A stretch of 64,000 nucleotides of DNA from Saccharomyces uvarum (Eukaryota > Ascomycota > Saccharomycetes > Saccharomycetales > Saccharomycetaceae). The notes under the pieces are model-generated. The model worked only from the letters and a program-made list of their open reading frames with translations, was not told the origin of the DNA and ran no database searches. The stretch spans positions 744,001 through 808,000 of the forward strand of contig OX365935.1 of the NCBI GenBank assembly GCA_947243795.1. Reading direction: 5' to 3'. Below, piece by piece: positions 38,821 to 49,326 of the stretch (positions are counted from its first letter, which is position 1; every line of letters begins with the position of its first letter). A program made the position numbers and the translations under genes.

Positions 38821-40638
38821 TCATATCTCCATTTCACCTACAAACTCCCCGGAACCCTCCATAATAACATCATCATCGTCGTCGTCGTCAATAGCGCTTT
38901 CGAACTGTTTTGTGTTCACAGCACCGCCTGCCTGTATTTCATCTTCATCTTCAAAATCCAAATCAAAGAAATCATCATCACTACCAACTATCTTTTCATA
39001 TAGGACTTTGGCTGCTGTTACAACTTCATCATATGATATCTCAGCAGAAGGCATGGTGGTATATATGACACCATTATCACTCGCACCGGAGATGTATTTC
39101 TTCTCTAAATCTTGATTTGAGTCAAAAAAGGAGGAGTTAACTACGCCGAAGGGTGGTGTGGATGTGTACTGAGTATAATAAAGCTTGAACAGAAACTGTA
39201 ATCTCTCCCTAGGGACATACTCTTTGAAAGATTGGCCCAGCTTAACGGAATTTACTATTGTGTGACCGTTGCCCGTCAGTTGAACAATTTCGTCGTTATT
39301 TTCTAAACCTGAAGAAGACTCTCTTAAAAGAGCCATTTCCATAGCTTCCAAAGCGGCATCGATGTCCATTTCTGCACGCGGCCCTTGTTCTGTCGTTGAT
39401 AAATTCCATACAATGGTTCCTTCTGGACAAATCTCACTACCAGCACCAAGAATAAAAGCTTGAACTACTTCCTTATTACCAGATTTCAAGGATCCTGGGG
39501 GGAAAACAACCATGGCAGCAGATTCGCCTTCATTAAACCATTCAGTACAAGGATTTTCAACTATACAGGCCAGGCGATGAACTTGGTATTGTTGCTGTGG
39601 AACATGCTTGCTGTCTTTGGGGGCTTGAGTAGGTGATATTATGACTTTTTCAGAAACTTCTACTTTGGAGCCGTCTTGGAAGGAGGCTACTTTAGTTGTT
39701 GGGTTAAAAGACACTAATTTTTCATTTAGCTTATAGGTGGCACCTCCAACAGCGGCAGATCTGCAAAATCCTTGTGACAATTCTCCTGGGCCACCGTATT
39801 TGGAACACAATGCCGGGAATGGTCCATAAACGTCAAAACTAGTCAAGTATCGACGGATTCTTTGCAAAGCCTCTGGTACTTTTACATTAAGATCATAACA
39901 CAACCCAATCGAAAAAATTAGTTCGAAAACTTGGGGCTTTTCTAATTTAAACTTTTCCACTAAAAAATCAGACATCGTTCTTTCTGCATAAGGCTGCCAT
40001 ATATCCGTTTGCTCTTCCCAGTTGAGTACAAATTTGATGAATCTCATTAAATTTCTTTTAGTCATTAATGGCAAATTTTGATCTGTGAATATTTCTTGCT
40101 TTGTGTTGGTCAATTTTTCGAAACAGTCGTTTTCAAAAGTATGGAAATTGGATAATGACTGGAATTCTAAATATTGGTGGACCCTTGACTTAATCAAAAT
40201 CGACAATAAATCCGATTTTGCGAACAGAATCTTTGGAGAAAGGTCAATACCGAAATCCCTCGACGAATACTTGCCACTACCAATGAGTGTGGATACATAC
40301 AGTTTTGCGTTCTTGTAACAGCTTACTGAGCCTTCATTAACTTCGTTTACCCATCTTTTGATTTGGTCTACGGTCAATGTAGCTGAAGTGTCTCCATAAT
40401 AGTCATTTTTGTCAATGTGAAGTACAGTGGAACCTTGCCAGGCCAATGCTGCCGCCAATACACTTTCTACCATACCTGTTCCCACAATTAAAACATCCAC
40501 TTTATCTGGGGTAGTAGCCGGTAAAGGATCTTCAATCCCAGCTAAATGTGGAACCACTAAAGGACTCGCGTTCTGGCTATAATTAAAGAATGATGGACGA
40601 CGTTCTGCCATGGATGGTCTGCGTTCAGGACTTAACAT
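38821..40638 (-). CDS. MRS6: MRS6, Rab escort protein
   Basis: 605 codons from the ATG at 40636-40638 (S. cerevisiae 603). Mrs6 is the essential Rab escort protein that presents Ypt1, Sec4 and other Rabs to the Bet2-Bet4 geranylgeranyl transferase. It also binds Sfp1 and links TORC1 to ribosomal protein gene expression. The GDI/REP dinucleotide-fold signature is plain at about residues 47-80 (KVDVLIVGTGMVESVLAAAL, then HIDKNDYYGD). The second GDI signature includes YGGPGELSQGFCRSAAVGG near 280. The N-terminus has two RRPS repeats that look like basophilic kinase sites. The C-terminal 60 residues are very acidic, with a DDDDDD run. Confidence 0.95.
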   Translation of the reverse strand: MLSPERRPSMAERRPSFFNYSQNASPLVVPHLAGIEDPLPATTPDKVDVLIVGTGMVESVLAAALAWQGSTVLHIDKNDYYGDTSATLTVDQIKRWVNEVNEGSVSCYKNAKLYVSTLIGSGKYSSRDFGIDLSPKILFAKSDLLSILIKSRVHQYLEFQSLSNFHTFENDCFEKLTNTKQEIFTDQNLPLMTKRNLMRFIKFVLNWEEQTDIWQPYAERTMSDFLVEKFKLEKPQVFELIFSIGLCYDLNVKVPEALQRIRRYLTSFDVYGPFPALCSKYGGPGELSQGFCRSAAVGGATYKLNEKLVSFNPTTKVASFQDGSKVEVSEKVIISPTQAPKDSKHVPQQQYQVHRLACIVENPCTEWFNEGESAAMVVFPPGSLKSGNKEVVQAFILGAGSEICPEGTIVWNLSTTEQGPRAEMDIDAALEAMEMALLRESSSGLENNDEIVQLTGNGHTIVNSVKLGQSFKEYVPRERLQFLFKLYYTQYTSTPPFGVVNSSFFDSNQDLEKKYISGASDNGVIYTTMPSAEISYDEVVTAAKVLYEKIVGSDDDFFDLDFEDEDEIQAGGAVNTKQFESAIDDDDDDDVIMEGSGEFVGEMEI

Positions 40639-41139
40639 AGCTGTTCTTTTTTGATTATTCTAGTCTTCTTGTTTTCCTTTGTTTTCTTTTTGAAATGAAA
40701 TGTAAATACCAAACCCTTAAAAATAATAATACAGTAATAGTTTAAACCTTAGGTGCTTCTATTGAAAGGTTATGTCTAAAATCCCTTTGTTAAACAGTTT
40801 TGTATGATAGTTGTTTTTTTTCTTAATGACGATGGAACAAAACAAATGTTTTCCTTGTACTGGTTGAATCTAGGTCTAAGTTAAACTTGCGCGCAATCTG
40901 TAATCTGTATATTTCACTTTTGTAACAACAAGCGTGCTGCAACCTTTTATTGATGTGCTTTTGATTATCCGACTAACACGAAAGACGGTTATGGACTATT
41001 AAACAGACCTTTATTTTATCGTTTTCAAAGGTTCTTTTTCTATTTTCTTTTTTTTTTTTTTCAAGTTCCACGAAAAAATTTTCTCTTTTTCCTTTAGTCA
41101 CATAGGAGTTATTCGGACCCCGCCGCCCCGCGGAATTAA
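40639..41139. other. MRS6-GPB1 intergenic
   Basis: 501 bases in tandem orientation. T-rich runs lie at 40810-40824 and 41048-41062. The MRS6 promoter shows no site that I can name. No gene seen. Confidence 0.35.
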
Positions 41140-43836
41140 TTAGTTGGCTAAATTCATACTTGGAAGAATTAACTGTAAGACAGCTCCCCTCAAATAGAGT
41201 TTCGAGATGTCTTGACGACCTGCTACCACACCGCCCACCATGGTTACACTTCCCTTGCATTGTGCTACTGAGCCTGCTACAGCCAATACTTGATGGGGTT
41301 CGCCAAGGTGAGAGTCCATAATGACTGAATCCTTAGTATCCCCTTCATGTCGTATTAGCTTGCAGCCCTGAAGGCATTGTGTATCCAAATCTACAACATT
41401 TATTACACCGCTACCGAGCGGAACACCTGATACTTTTTCTTTGGAAGGGGCTTCATCCATATACAATCGGTCAACATCTTCTTGTCGTAGACCTCCGATA
41501 AGCACCACCTTACGACCCACCGTAGTCATAGAATGACCCACCATACAGAGGCTTATGGGTATCAAACCATCAGATTCTTCTTGTGTTTTAGCATAGAGGT
41601 CTATCTTCGTCCAAATTTCCGAATCGAAATCGAACCACCACATATCGCAGCAAACGCTATAGCAATCGGACCCTCCATGGAATGCAACCACTCTCCCAAA
41701 TGGAGTGCCTCTCTTCGGCACATTTAGCGGTGGCGTGTGTTTGGGACTTGTAGAAGGACTTGAATTCGTATTTTTAGTAGATTTGAACGAGGCGTCATCA
41801 CTAGTACTATTGCTTGAACTGGAAGCATGCATACTATCGCGCCCATTTTTCTTCTCTTTTCTTGAATGTGGTATGTTTGGGAAAAGCGGTTGAGACGGCT
41901 TATTGCCTGGTTGGATATCAATATCTATGGAAAAGTCATTTTTCAAGTTTCTCAAAAGCCTTCTTTCAATAGGTTCTGCTTCTTGTGTGAAATAATCTGG
42001 AACACAGCATGCTGAAAATGCTCTTCTGCTTGGCCATAGTTCTGGATCATCAATAACAGGAATTTTGGTAGCTGTTACCGTGTCAGCAAATTTGTAATAA
42101 TTACGTTTACCACGAGATATGACTGGGATGTTTATCTTCCACATGTCATTCATAGCTTCGTATTTATCATCACCGGTTTGACTATAGCCTCCAAAGATAA
42201 TAATCGTATTAACAGAGCTACAAGAGTGTGTTGCTGTACTAAAAGTTTTGGAAGAAAAACTATCCGAAGACCTTGGGATTGTCACGCTTGACATGGAATC
42301 GCCTGGTAAATAATCTTTACTAGCTGGTGGGCCCACTAAATCATCAATCTTGTAGTCTCCACTGCCCCGGCGATATGGGCTGATCGATCTTCTACCCTTC
42401 GTGCTTGTCGAGGAGCTTTCATTGGCCACGTTATTACTAAAATTACTTACTGATGATTGCATATGACCAAATCTCGGTGAGAAATTATTGTAAATGGCAA
42501 ATTGGTATGGAGGAGCTACCAATTCGATCTTGGAGAATTTAAATGTCACCGTGTCTAAAATGTAACCAGTGTTATTCAAAAAAGCTCTCTTCCTTATGAA
42601 ATATCTTCCCTTATCATCGATTTGGGTTTCCGACTTGATCTCAAACCCACCATAAAAGAATATATGCCTTTCCGTTAATTTACAACCCTGAGTACACACC
42701 AGTGGAGGAGGAACGTAACCTGCAATATCAGGCCTTGTTAGTCTGGAAGAAGTCAAGGATAAACAGTATAAATGAGGGTTACAAATCATGGATGGATTAT
42801 TGATTAAGTCTGGTAATAGCGGTGGTGGTAAATTCTTTATGCCATCAACATAAAAATCTTTTAAATCTGCTGCTTCTTCATCATACCGATGGCACGCCAT
42901 CAAGCCCCCGACAATAAACAGTTGGTCATTCAATTCAACGGAACAATGGTATGATAAGGATGGGAATTTATACTCTGAAAAGATTGACATGACTACTGAA
43001 GAACCTGAAAAAGTATCATAACTCTTGGGAACACAGTCTGTACCGTTGATGAAAAGAGGACATGTCTTTTTTTCAAAAATATCCAAATTTGGCGATATAA
43101 TGGGCATTGGAACGGGGCTCGCTAATCTTGCATTCTTTGGTTCTGCATTGGATAGTAATAGAAACCTAAATTTTCTGGCAATCATTGGCATCCATAAATT
43201 ATGTCTTTTCAAAATATCACTATCCTTCAGGTCCACTGTCAATAGCTTCTTATAATATTTGAAATATGATCTTGTTGAACAAGAGCGAAGTATCTCCAAT
43301 CTTTCCGATGAATACGGAGAATTATCACCAGCCCTACCAAAAGGATCATTATTAGAATCATCTTCAAGATCATCCTCATTATCCTTGTCCTTACGTTCTT
43401 CATCCATGTTGACCATGTTTAGGGCGCTGTGTCTATTTCTTACTGTCATTTTTAGCGTGTATGGATCTATTTCATTGACGCAGTTACTAATAAAATCGTT
43501 TAGAAAACTATAAATCTTTGTCCTTTCCGTAAAACCTGTAGAAGAATCCGAAGAGCTTATTACACTTCCTTGCCTGAAGTTAGTGAAGCTAAAAGGTTTC
43601 CTTGATTCATAGTACTTTTTCAATAAGAGCTCATTCTCTTTTCTAATCTTGGAATCGATATTATAACTCATCGCTTGATCAAATACAGACACATAATTAG
43701 ATAAATAGGTTAGTGAGTGGTACCGCTCCCTGTAATGAGACCTTTCCTCTTTACTCAGTTTCATATGGGGCGCTGGTTGCATATGTAAAGAATGGGCTTC
43801 CAAACTGTGCGTTCCAAACGTGGTTGATAGAGGCAT
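41140..43836 (-). CDS. GPB1: GPB1 (KRH2), kelch-repeat regulator of PKA
   Basis: 898 codons from the ATG at 43834-43836 (S. cerevisiae 897). Gpb1 and its duplicate Gpb2 are kelch proteins that bind the G-alpha Gpa2, stabilise the Ras GAPs Ira1/Ira2 and lower PKA signalling; they resemble G-beta in shape but not in sequence. Kelch blades are recognised by GG-type turns, for example [20 protein letters not shown] near 308-327, [10 protein letters not shown] near 391-400, [18 protein letters not shown] near 547-564 and [20 protein letters not shown] near 717-736. Ser-rich loops separate the blades. It is the anchor that, together with YOR365C and PIP2, ties this region to the GPB2-FLC2-OAF1 block of chromosome I. 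Confidence 0.95.
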   Translation of the reverse strand: MPLSTTFGTHSLEAHSLHMQPAPHMKLSKEERSHYRERYHSLTYLSNYVSVFDQAMSYNIDSKIRKENELLLKKYYESRKPFSFTNFRQGSVISSSDSSTGFTERTKIYSFLNDFISNCVNEIDPYTLKMTVRNRHSALNMVNMDEERKDKDNEDDLEDDSNNDPFGRAGDNSPYSSERLEILRSCSTRSYFKYYKKLLTVDLKDSDILKRHNLWMPMIARKFRFLLLSNAEPKNARLASPVPMPIISPNLDIFEKKTCPLFINGTDCVPKSYDTFSGSSVVMSIFSEYKFPSLSYHCSVELNDQLFIVGGLMACHRYDEEAADLKDFYVDGIKNLPPPLLPDLINNPSMICNPHLYCLSLTSSRLTRPDIAGYVPPPLVCTQGCKLTERHIFFYGGFEIKSETQIDDKGRYFIRKRAFLNNTGYILDTVTFKFSKIELVAPPYQFAIYNNFSPRFGHMQSSVSNFSNNVANESSSTSTKGRRSISPYRRGSGDYKIDDLVGPPASKDYLPGDSMSSVTIPRSSDSFSSKTFSTATHSCSSVNTIIIFGGYSQTGDDKYEAMNDMWKINIPVISRGKRNYYKFADTVTATKIPVIDDPELWPSRRAFSACCVPDYFTQEAEPIERRLLRNLKNDFSIDIDIQPGNKPSQPLFPNIPHSRKEKKNGRDSMHASSSSNSTSDDASFKSTKNTNSSPSTSPKHTPPLNVPKRGTPFGRVVAFHGGSDCYSVCCDMWWFDFDSEIWTKIDLYAKTQEESDGLIPISLCMVGHSMTTVGRKVVLIGGLRQEDVDRLYMDEAPSKEKVSGVPLGSGVINVVDLDTQCLQGCKLIRHEGDTKDSVIMDSHLGEPHQVLAVAGSVAQCKGSVTMVGGVVAGRQDISKLYLRGAVLQLILPSMNLAN

Positions 43837-44447
43837 TATTGTGTGACTATATTGATACAGAACCCTTGAAAATAATCAAACTAAAATGGTGTCTGTAAAA
43901 TCTCAGTTAGAAGGAATAACGTATGTTTACTTGCAAAATGCACTATATTTGGATTAATAGGCTGCATGTGCGATACATATTGTTGATAAACCATAATAAC
44001 AGCCATACTATATTACTGAAATATAATGACTCGTTTATTGGTGGTTACCCGGATACTAAGGGGACGAAATAGAATTGAAATTGTAACATCAATAATAATA
44101 ATAATATGATGAAATAATTAAAAATAGTTACCTATTACGTATTTATGTGTATACAAATTTGAACTCCTTGGTATATGTGAACATTCTAACGAACGGTATG
44201 AGATCACAGAATAGTAGTAAAGAAAAGAAAAAATAATGGTAATGAAATATAAAAATGTAAAAAATTGTCCTCAGTGGTATATGTATTCTTAAGTCATAAA
44301 TGTATTGTTCTTTTTTTGTGTTTGTTTCTTTTTTTGGTATGATGTGTGATAAAATTAGTAAAAGAAATGACAAAGACCAAGGGAAAAAAGAAAAAAAATG
44401 CTCAAAATAGTTCAATGAAAAAAAGGAAGATGCACGTTCAACTACTA
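43837..44447. other. GPB1-NDD1 intergenic
   Basis: 611 bases in tandem orientation: the GPB1 promoter and the NDD1 3' region. A short AAT-repeat (AATAATAATAATAATA) lies at 44090-44105. The NDD1 side is A-rich on the + strand. AAAATGTAAAA at 44252-44262 matches the 11-base ARS consensus. A 102-codon - strand frame here is phenylalanine/leucine-rich from T-runs and is not a gene. Confidence 0.4.
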
Positions 44448-46076
44448 TCATTGTGAATTGAATAAGTTTTCATTGGGTTTTGGGTTACAATTTTTCTTTG
44501 CTTGTGATTTGGATTTGGAGTCCGAAAGCAAAGATTGTGATCTTTTAAGTTTGTTAGCCCTTTTCTTTGTCATATTTGGATTTGAAATTCCTGCATTAGT
44601 GTTTGTATTATTATTTAAAGATGATGATGTGTCTTGATTGAATTGGTCAATATTTGCTACAATAATTTGAAATTTAGAGGGTTTTTTCCCATTTTTTTTG
44701 ATTCTACCTTTTGAATTATTATTGCCAGATTTGCTTTTAAAGGAAATTGTATTTGAACTTGAGCTAGGATTTGTGACAGTATCGCTCCTAAAGGACCCCA
44801 TCTTGGGTAGTTCAGGAATTTGTAATGCGGCCGCCCTTGTGGTTGAATTATGTAGAGAATTACAATTTGGTGTTGGAGATAATGGTAGTCTAGTCAACCC
44901 CAAATCAAATAATTGATCGTCAACGTTGGAATCTAGTATGGTATCTGATCTGGAGGCTAATAAGGGAATTCTGGGGTTATCTAATTTGGAAATAGATTTT
45001 GTTATCGATGAATTTAATTGAATAGTCGTAGGCGAAGAGCCATACAAATCGGGTTTGTTTTCGTGGTCCTTGGTGAGTGTGCTAGTACCGTTGATAGCAT
45101 CCTGAGGGGTTTTGATGAATATTTTCTTAGCATTGGATCTTGATGGTGTTCTTTGTAAGATATTATTGGTATTTACCGAACCAATGGTGGTTGCATCAGT
45201 ATTGATATCCTTTCTCGCCTTCTGGAAATCTACCAACGCACTGTTCGAAGATATCAACGCCTTGGCATACGGCGTACCAACATCGCCTAGAATTTTCCTA
45301 CCATATGGCGTCAGAGACAAAGAAGAAAACCTCTTCGATGGAGATGTGGCTAATGGTTGGTTAAACATGAGATTCATATCTATTTTACTTAACGGAGTAC
45401 GCGAAAATGCACCGGCAGACAAAGAGGAGGACATCTTTCCATTACTTTTCAAAAGATTGTTCAATTCCGCGTTACTAAAAATATTTTGTTGCTGATTAGG
45501 ATCGTCAACTATGGTCGGCTGACCAGCATTAGAATCTGTGACAAATCGAAGCGGTGTTTTTGCCGGTGTCTTGTGAAAAAAATTGAAGCTATTAGAGGGA
45601 GAATCCAATAAAAACTCCTTGAATTGTTCGGGGGAGGCAACCAGAAACTCGCCGGGCAAAGAATTGCCAAACTGTAAGACAGATGAAGGTTGAACGTTGA
45701 TGTCGTCCAAGGTCTCACTTGTGTCTGTTCTTGTCACTGCGGGTGGAACAATCGAGCCGAGATGTTGTTGCTGTTGCTGTATCTGCTGGTGATGATGTGG
45801 TAAGATACTGTTCTCTACCAGCGACGATTCGTTACTAGAGCTGTTGTGTGCGTCCGTGTTGGCAAAATGGTTCTGCGTCTGCTGGTACTGATTAGAAGAG
45901 TAAGGAGTTGGAAATTGAGTTGTTGTGGGCAACGGACTGTTAAAATTGTACTTGAACTCCGACATCACTTTTAAAAAATTCGTATCTGCATTATTTTCCG
46001 TGGGATGCTGCCTTGAAGACGCTGGCGCCGCCCCGGTAGTCGTGAATTTCTGGTGATAGCCTGTGTTTTCATCCAT
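44448..46076 (-). CDS. NDD1: NDD1, G2/M transcription coactivator
   Basis: 542 codons from the ATG at 46074-46076 (S. cerevisiae 554). Ndd1 is the essential activator recruited to Mcm1-Fkh2 at CLB2-cluster promoters and switched on by Cdc28-Clb and Cdc5 phosphorylation. The protein is Asn/Ser/Thr-rich and disordered, with many S/T-P sites (SPLPTTTQFPTP, TPYGRKILGDVGTPY). Conserved blocks include TNFLKVMSEFKYNFNSPLP near 33-51 and the basic C-terminus (KKRANKLKRSQSLL) near 507-520. The glutamine run after HHHH (about 97-106) is shorter than in S. cerevisiae, which explains most of the length difference. An SCB site upstream fits its S-phase expression. Confidence 0.94.
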   Translation of the reverse strand: MDENTGYHQKFTTTGAAPASSRQHPTENNADTNFLKVMSEFKYNFNSPLPTTTQFPTPYSSNQYQQTQNHFANTDAHNSSSNESSLVENSILPHHHQQIQQQQQHLGSIVPPAVTRTDTSETLDDINVQPSSVLQFGNSLPGEFLVASPEQFKEFLLDSPSNSFNFFHKTPAKTPLRFVTDSNAGQPTIVDDPNQQQNIFSNAELNNLLKSNGKMSSSLSAGAFSRTPLSKIDMNLMFNQPLATSPSKRFSSLSLTPYGRKILGDVGTPYAKALISSNSALVDFQKARKDINTDATTIGSVNTNNILQRTPSRSNAKKIFIKTPQDAINGTSTLTKDHENKPDLYGSSPTTIQLNSSITKSISKLDNPRIPLLASRSDTILDSNVDDQLFDLGLTRLPLSPTPNCNSLHNSTTRAAALQIPELPKMGSFRSDTVTNPSSSSNTISFKSKSGNNNSKGRIKKNGKKPSKFQIIVANIDQFNQDTSSSLNNNTNTNAGISNPNMTKKRANKLKRSQSLLSDSKSKSQAKKNCNPKPNENLFNSQ

Positions 46077-46240
46077 GGCTGAATCAAAGCTGTGTGTTGA
46101 CCGATCTATTCCCCTCTGGATGCTGTTTTCTCCACCGGCAATACCACGATTAAATAATAATAATAATCTCCTTGCAGCTCCTTAAACCTGTCTTTTGTTT
46201 TGTTTTGGTTTGGATTGTTATTTTTTTTGCGTCGGGAATT

Positions 46241-46248
46241 TTTTCGTG
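46241..46248 (-). promoter_or_regulatory. SCB (SBF site) between NDD1 and NUD1
   Basis: TTTTCGTG on the + strand, CACGAAAA on the NDD1 strand: a full Swi4/Swi6 cell-cycle box, 165 bases before the NDD1 ATG. It could also serve the divergent NUD1, whose ATG is about 200 bases away. The 368-base divergent region shows no other site that I trust. Confidence 0.55.
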
Positions 46249-46444
46249 GGGCAGGGTTACGCAAAACGCCAAAAAACAACGGTCCAGGCGGGTAGCGCAG
46301 AACTTTTGTTTACTGGAACGGTACTAACAAAGTAAAGCAGATGATGGTAGATACATTGATGGTAAAACTAAATACCGCGACTGTAAAGTAGTGTTTAGGT
46401 GCCTAGGCCATCCTTTAGGCGTACCACTAGCACATCAAACGGAT

Positions 46445-48892
46445 ATGAACGAGCAGGATGAAGACCTGTCGAGCCAGCTGGGGAATCTAACGATAAACTC
46501 GCCTATGAAGTTACAAGCACGCTCGAACATACACAGTAATAATGGCAAAGTGTTTAAGGAATACGAGAGTAACCACGACTTCCATGATTCAGACTTTGCC
46601 TCTCAATTTGTGGAGCCCACAATATCCGAGTCCGTGAAAAAGCCTCCAACAATGACTGTTTTGAACAACTATAGCACGGTCAATCAGAAAGTGCCCTCAG
46701 GATTCTCCGGCACCACCGCTACATCGCACCAAGAGGCTCAATGGAAACACTATTTCCCGGGCATTGGTAGTGGCACTACCAATGTTGCTGCTACAGACAA
46801 GGTTCCTGAGTCGGATCTGATAGTAAGCGACCTGGTCAAGGATTTATCTGGTGTGCTAGAAACCAATACCTTTAAAAGGCACCTGGATATGAAGAACAGA
46901 ACTACCACAACGCAAGTGCATGAAAACCAGGACACCATTAACATCTCACATTCAAAGGATTTCTTCAATGGCGAAAAACTATCGTCTTTTTCAGACGATA
47001 GCGATTCTGGGCCAGCAGCTGAGGCTCACGATGTATTTGATGGTATATTGAAAAAGCAAAAATCGAGCTATCTGGTCAGGCCCTCTGCAAACAGTAACAA
47101 GGCCAAGACGAATGGTTTCGAACCCGATGCCTCCAATTCGTTCAATTTCTCGTCTTCGTCATCCATGTCGTCGTCTCAGACTCAATCCGGTAGAAAACCG
47201 AAATTATCCAAGAAACCCCCATTGAACACCATATCGCCGGGCCAATTGGGATATCAATTCAACCACACGCACGGTGCGTGGGATCCGCCTCTGAACCAGG
47301 GCTTGGACGTGTCGAGTTCACACTCGCTGGACAATACTTCTTCCAACCATTCACAGTTGACTACAGTGGTGCCTACAAGAGACACCAACACGAAGGACAA
47401 GGCGTCGTCGATTCTAAATAAAAAGGCTTACGACTTTGTCAGCAGCAAACGAGGCAACCACCAAGAGGAAAAAATGCAAGAAGAACAGGAAAACAACGAG
47501 GATACCCCACTGGACACGCCAAAGTTCAACGATCTCTTCACAAGAAATGGAACCGGACCAAAGGCTAAAAAGCAAGTGCGCAGTGCTCGTTCTATCTCCA
47601 ACTCCAACCTACTGGACAACCATAAGAAGCTAAGAAATTTCCCCAACGAAAGGGTCGAAGATATCACGTCGATTTCCGAAGTTGACACTTCATTCAACGA
47701 AACCGAAAGACAACTGGTATCAATCTTGACCAGTAAACTGTCCACAACCTCGGCCAACGATTCCAACTGGGAGAAAATCCGGAAATTTGACCTCTCCAAG
47801 TGCAAACTGAAAAACTTGTTTGGCCTTCAAAGACTACTGCCAAACTTATTGACGGCGAACCTCAACCACAACGAACTGAGCACCCTAGAGGGGACCCCGT
47901 CAGGCGTGGTGCAGCTGTTCTGCTCCAACAACAAGATAACAAGCGCGCACTGCTCGCTTGTGGGATTCGCAGATCTGGAAAGCCTGGATCTGTCATACAA
48001 CTACCTGAACACAAGCCTGAAATTTCTGTCGCCCTGTCACCACTTGCAAGAGATTAACCTCTCATATAACTCTATCCAGTCGCTAGAGGGGATAGGCACA
48101 TCTCGGATCAAAAAACTGAACCTTTCCAGCAACGACATCCATGGCATCATCGATTTCGCCCAACTGATCCAGACCAACAACGCCGCCATGGGCGGCTGGT
48201 TGACCGTCGAAGTCCTGGACTTGAGCAATAACAACATCACGGGCGTCAGGAACATCAACTCTCTGCCCCACCTGAAAATTTTAAACTTGAACGGCAACCC
48301 GCTGGTCTCCATTGTGGAAGCCACCCATGCCGAGAACTCGGCACTAAGAGCGCTCTCCATAAAAAACACCGGAGGCGCCCTGTCCAAGTTACAAAACTAC
48401 AAGCTCAACAACCAGTTCCTTTTCCCCTATCAAAAACTAAAAATACTAAGAGTGGAGGGATTCGTGCAGCTGAGTAAGTGGCAAAAATGGCCCTCCTCTC
48501 TGCAAATCCTGGAAATCGACGGCGGCTCGGCCTCGTCCCTGCCCGACCTTCCCTCTCTAAGATCCACAAACCTGTATTCCCTAACAATAGCCAATGTCAG
48601 AGACTTCACGCACTTGCCCGTGAACCTGTCTGACGAGCTGCCGTTTCTGCAAGAATTGCGGCTGCCGGGCAACAACCTGCAGAACGCACACCACCTGACA
48701 AACACCCTTCCTTGCCGATCCGTAAAGCTGCTCGATCTGCGAAACAATCCGATCACGGCGCCATGTGACCGCACTAGCACAAACCTGTACAAGCTTGCCG
48801 GCCTGTGCAAGCGGCAATGTCCCGTGCTGGTAACCCTCTGGCTTGATGACGCCCCGGCTCCGACCTCGGCCCCGGCCGCTACGAACCCGTAA
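46445..48892 (+). CDS. NUD1: NUD1, spindle pole body scaffold of the mitotic exit network
   Basis: 815 codons from the first ATG at 46445; the frame is open 18 codons higher but begins with GTG. S. cerevisiae Nud1 is 851, so the disordered N-terminal half is somewhat shorter. Nud1 sits in the outer plaque of the spindle pole body, binds Spc72 and Cnm67, and scaffolds Bfa1-Bub2, Cdc15 and Mob1-Dbf2 of the mitotic exit network; it is related to centriolin and fission yeast Cdc11. Leucine-rich repeats run from about residue 455 to 775 (LESLDLSYNYLNTSLKFL, KILNLNGNPLVSI). The N-terminal half is Ser/Asn-rich with several SP/TP sites. The 3' half is unusually GC-rich, with many CTG and CTC leucine codons. 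Confidence 0.93.
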   Translation: MNEQDEDLSSQLGNLTINSPMKLQARSNIHSNNGKVFKEYESNHDFHDSDFASQFVEPTISESVKKPPTMTVLNNYSTVNQKVPSGFSGTTATSHQEAQWKHYFPGIGSGTTNVAATDKVPESDLIVSDLVKDLSGVLETNTFKRHLDMKNRTTTTQVHENQDTINISHSKDFFNGEKLSSFSDDSDSGPAAEAHDVFDGILKKQKSSYLVRPSANSNKAKTNGFEPDASNSFNFSSSSSMSSSQTQSGRKPKLSKKPPLNTISPGQLGYQFNHTHGAWDPPLNQGLDVSSSHSLDNTSSNHSQLTTVVPTRDTNTKDKASSILNKKAYDFVSSKRGNHQEEKMQEEQENNEDTPLDTPKFNDLFTRNGTGPKAKKQVRSARSISNSNLLDNHKKLRNFPNERVEDITSISEVDTSFNETERQLVSILTSKLSTTSANDSNWEKIRKFDLSKCKLKNLFGLQRLLPNLLTANLNHNELSTLEGTPSGVVQLFCSNNKITSAHCSLVGFADLESLDLSYNYLNTSLKFLSPCHHLQEINLSYNSIQSLEGIGTSRIKKLNLSSNDIHGIIDFAQLIQTNNAAMGGWLTVEVLDLSNNNITGVRNINSLPHLKILNLNGNPLVSIVEATHAENSALRALSIKNTGGALSKLQNYKLNNQFLFPYQKLKILRVEGFVQLSKWQKWPSSLQILEIDGGSASSLPDLPSLRSTNLYSLTIANVRDFTHLPVNLSDELPFLQELRLPGNNLQNAHHLTNTLPCRSVKLLDLRNNPITAPCDRTSTNLYKLAGLCKRQCPVLVTLWLDDAPAPTSAPAATNP

Positions 48893-49326
48893 CGCAAATG
48901 TTCAAAACAAGTACGCCGTATAGCGTGCACGCATGTATGTATGTAGAATGTAACCACCAAGTAAATATATGTAACAATTGTCCATTCCTCCAAGAAAGTC
49001 GCACTCTTCCGGCAAATGATGTCATTCCCCCTCTTTTCTGCTTCTGGCGATTCCCCACCCGGGCGATGGCGCGGCTGTTTTCCGGCGATGCGGAGCTTCG
49101 TCTTGAGGGATCTTCTTCTCCAACAGACGGAAAATGAGGGGCGGATGTAAGTAAGCAGAATGAGGAGAAGTGTGCCGCGGGAATGGCAGTTGGGCGGTTA
49201 TATAAACGGGGGGTTTATCACTATCAATTGGTATTTCTTTCTTTCTCCCTTGCTTCATGTTTGTCATATGGTAGACCATTCGAAAAAAAACGAACCAAAA
49301 AGACTAAAATAAAAAGAAAACACAAC
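48893..49326. promoter_or_regulatory. ALD4 promoter region
   Basis: 434 bases. TATATAAA at 49199-49206 lies 121-128 bases before the ALD4 ATG. Stress-response type motifs CCCCT (49028-49032) and AGGGG (49137-49141) are upstream, and the GGGGCGG and CGGGGGG stretches could bind Mig1-like factors. The TATA lies downstream of an in-frame ATG at 49183, which rules that ATG out as the normal start. The region is GC-rich for a yeast promoter. Confidence 0.6.

Noticed and set aside
44143-44451. 102-codon - strand frame downstream of NDD1
   Set aside because: Phe/Leu/Ser-rich translation of T-runs in a 3' region; no domain.
48430-48993. 187-codon - strand frame opposite the NUD1 3' end
   Set aside because: It is the antisense of a GC-rich coding region, where stops are scarce; Arg/Ser-rich with no domain.
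49183-49326. N-terminal extension of ALD4 by 48 codons
   Set aside because: The upstream ATG lies before the TATA box, and the extension would bury the presequence; the family length fits 49327.
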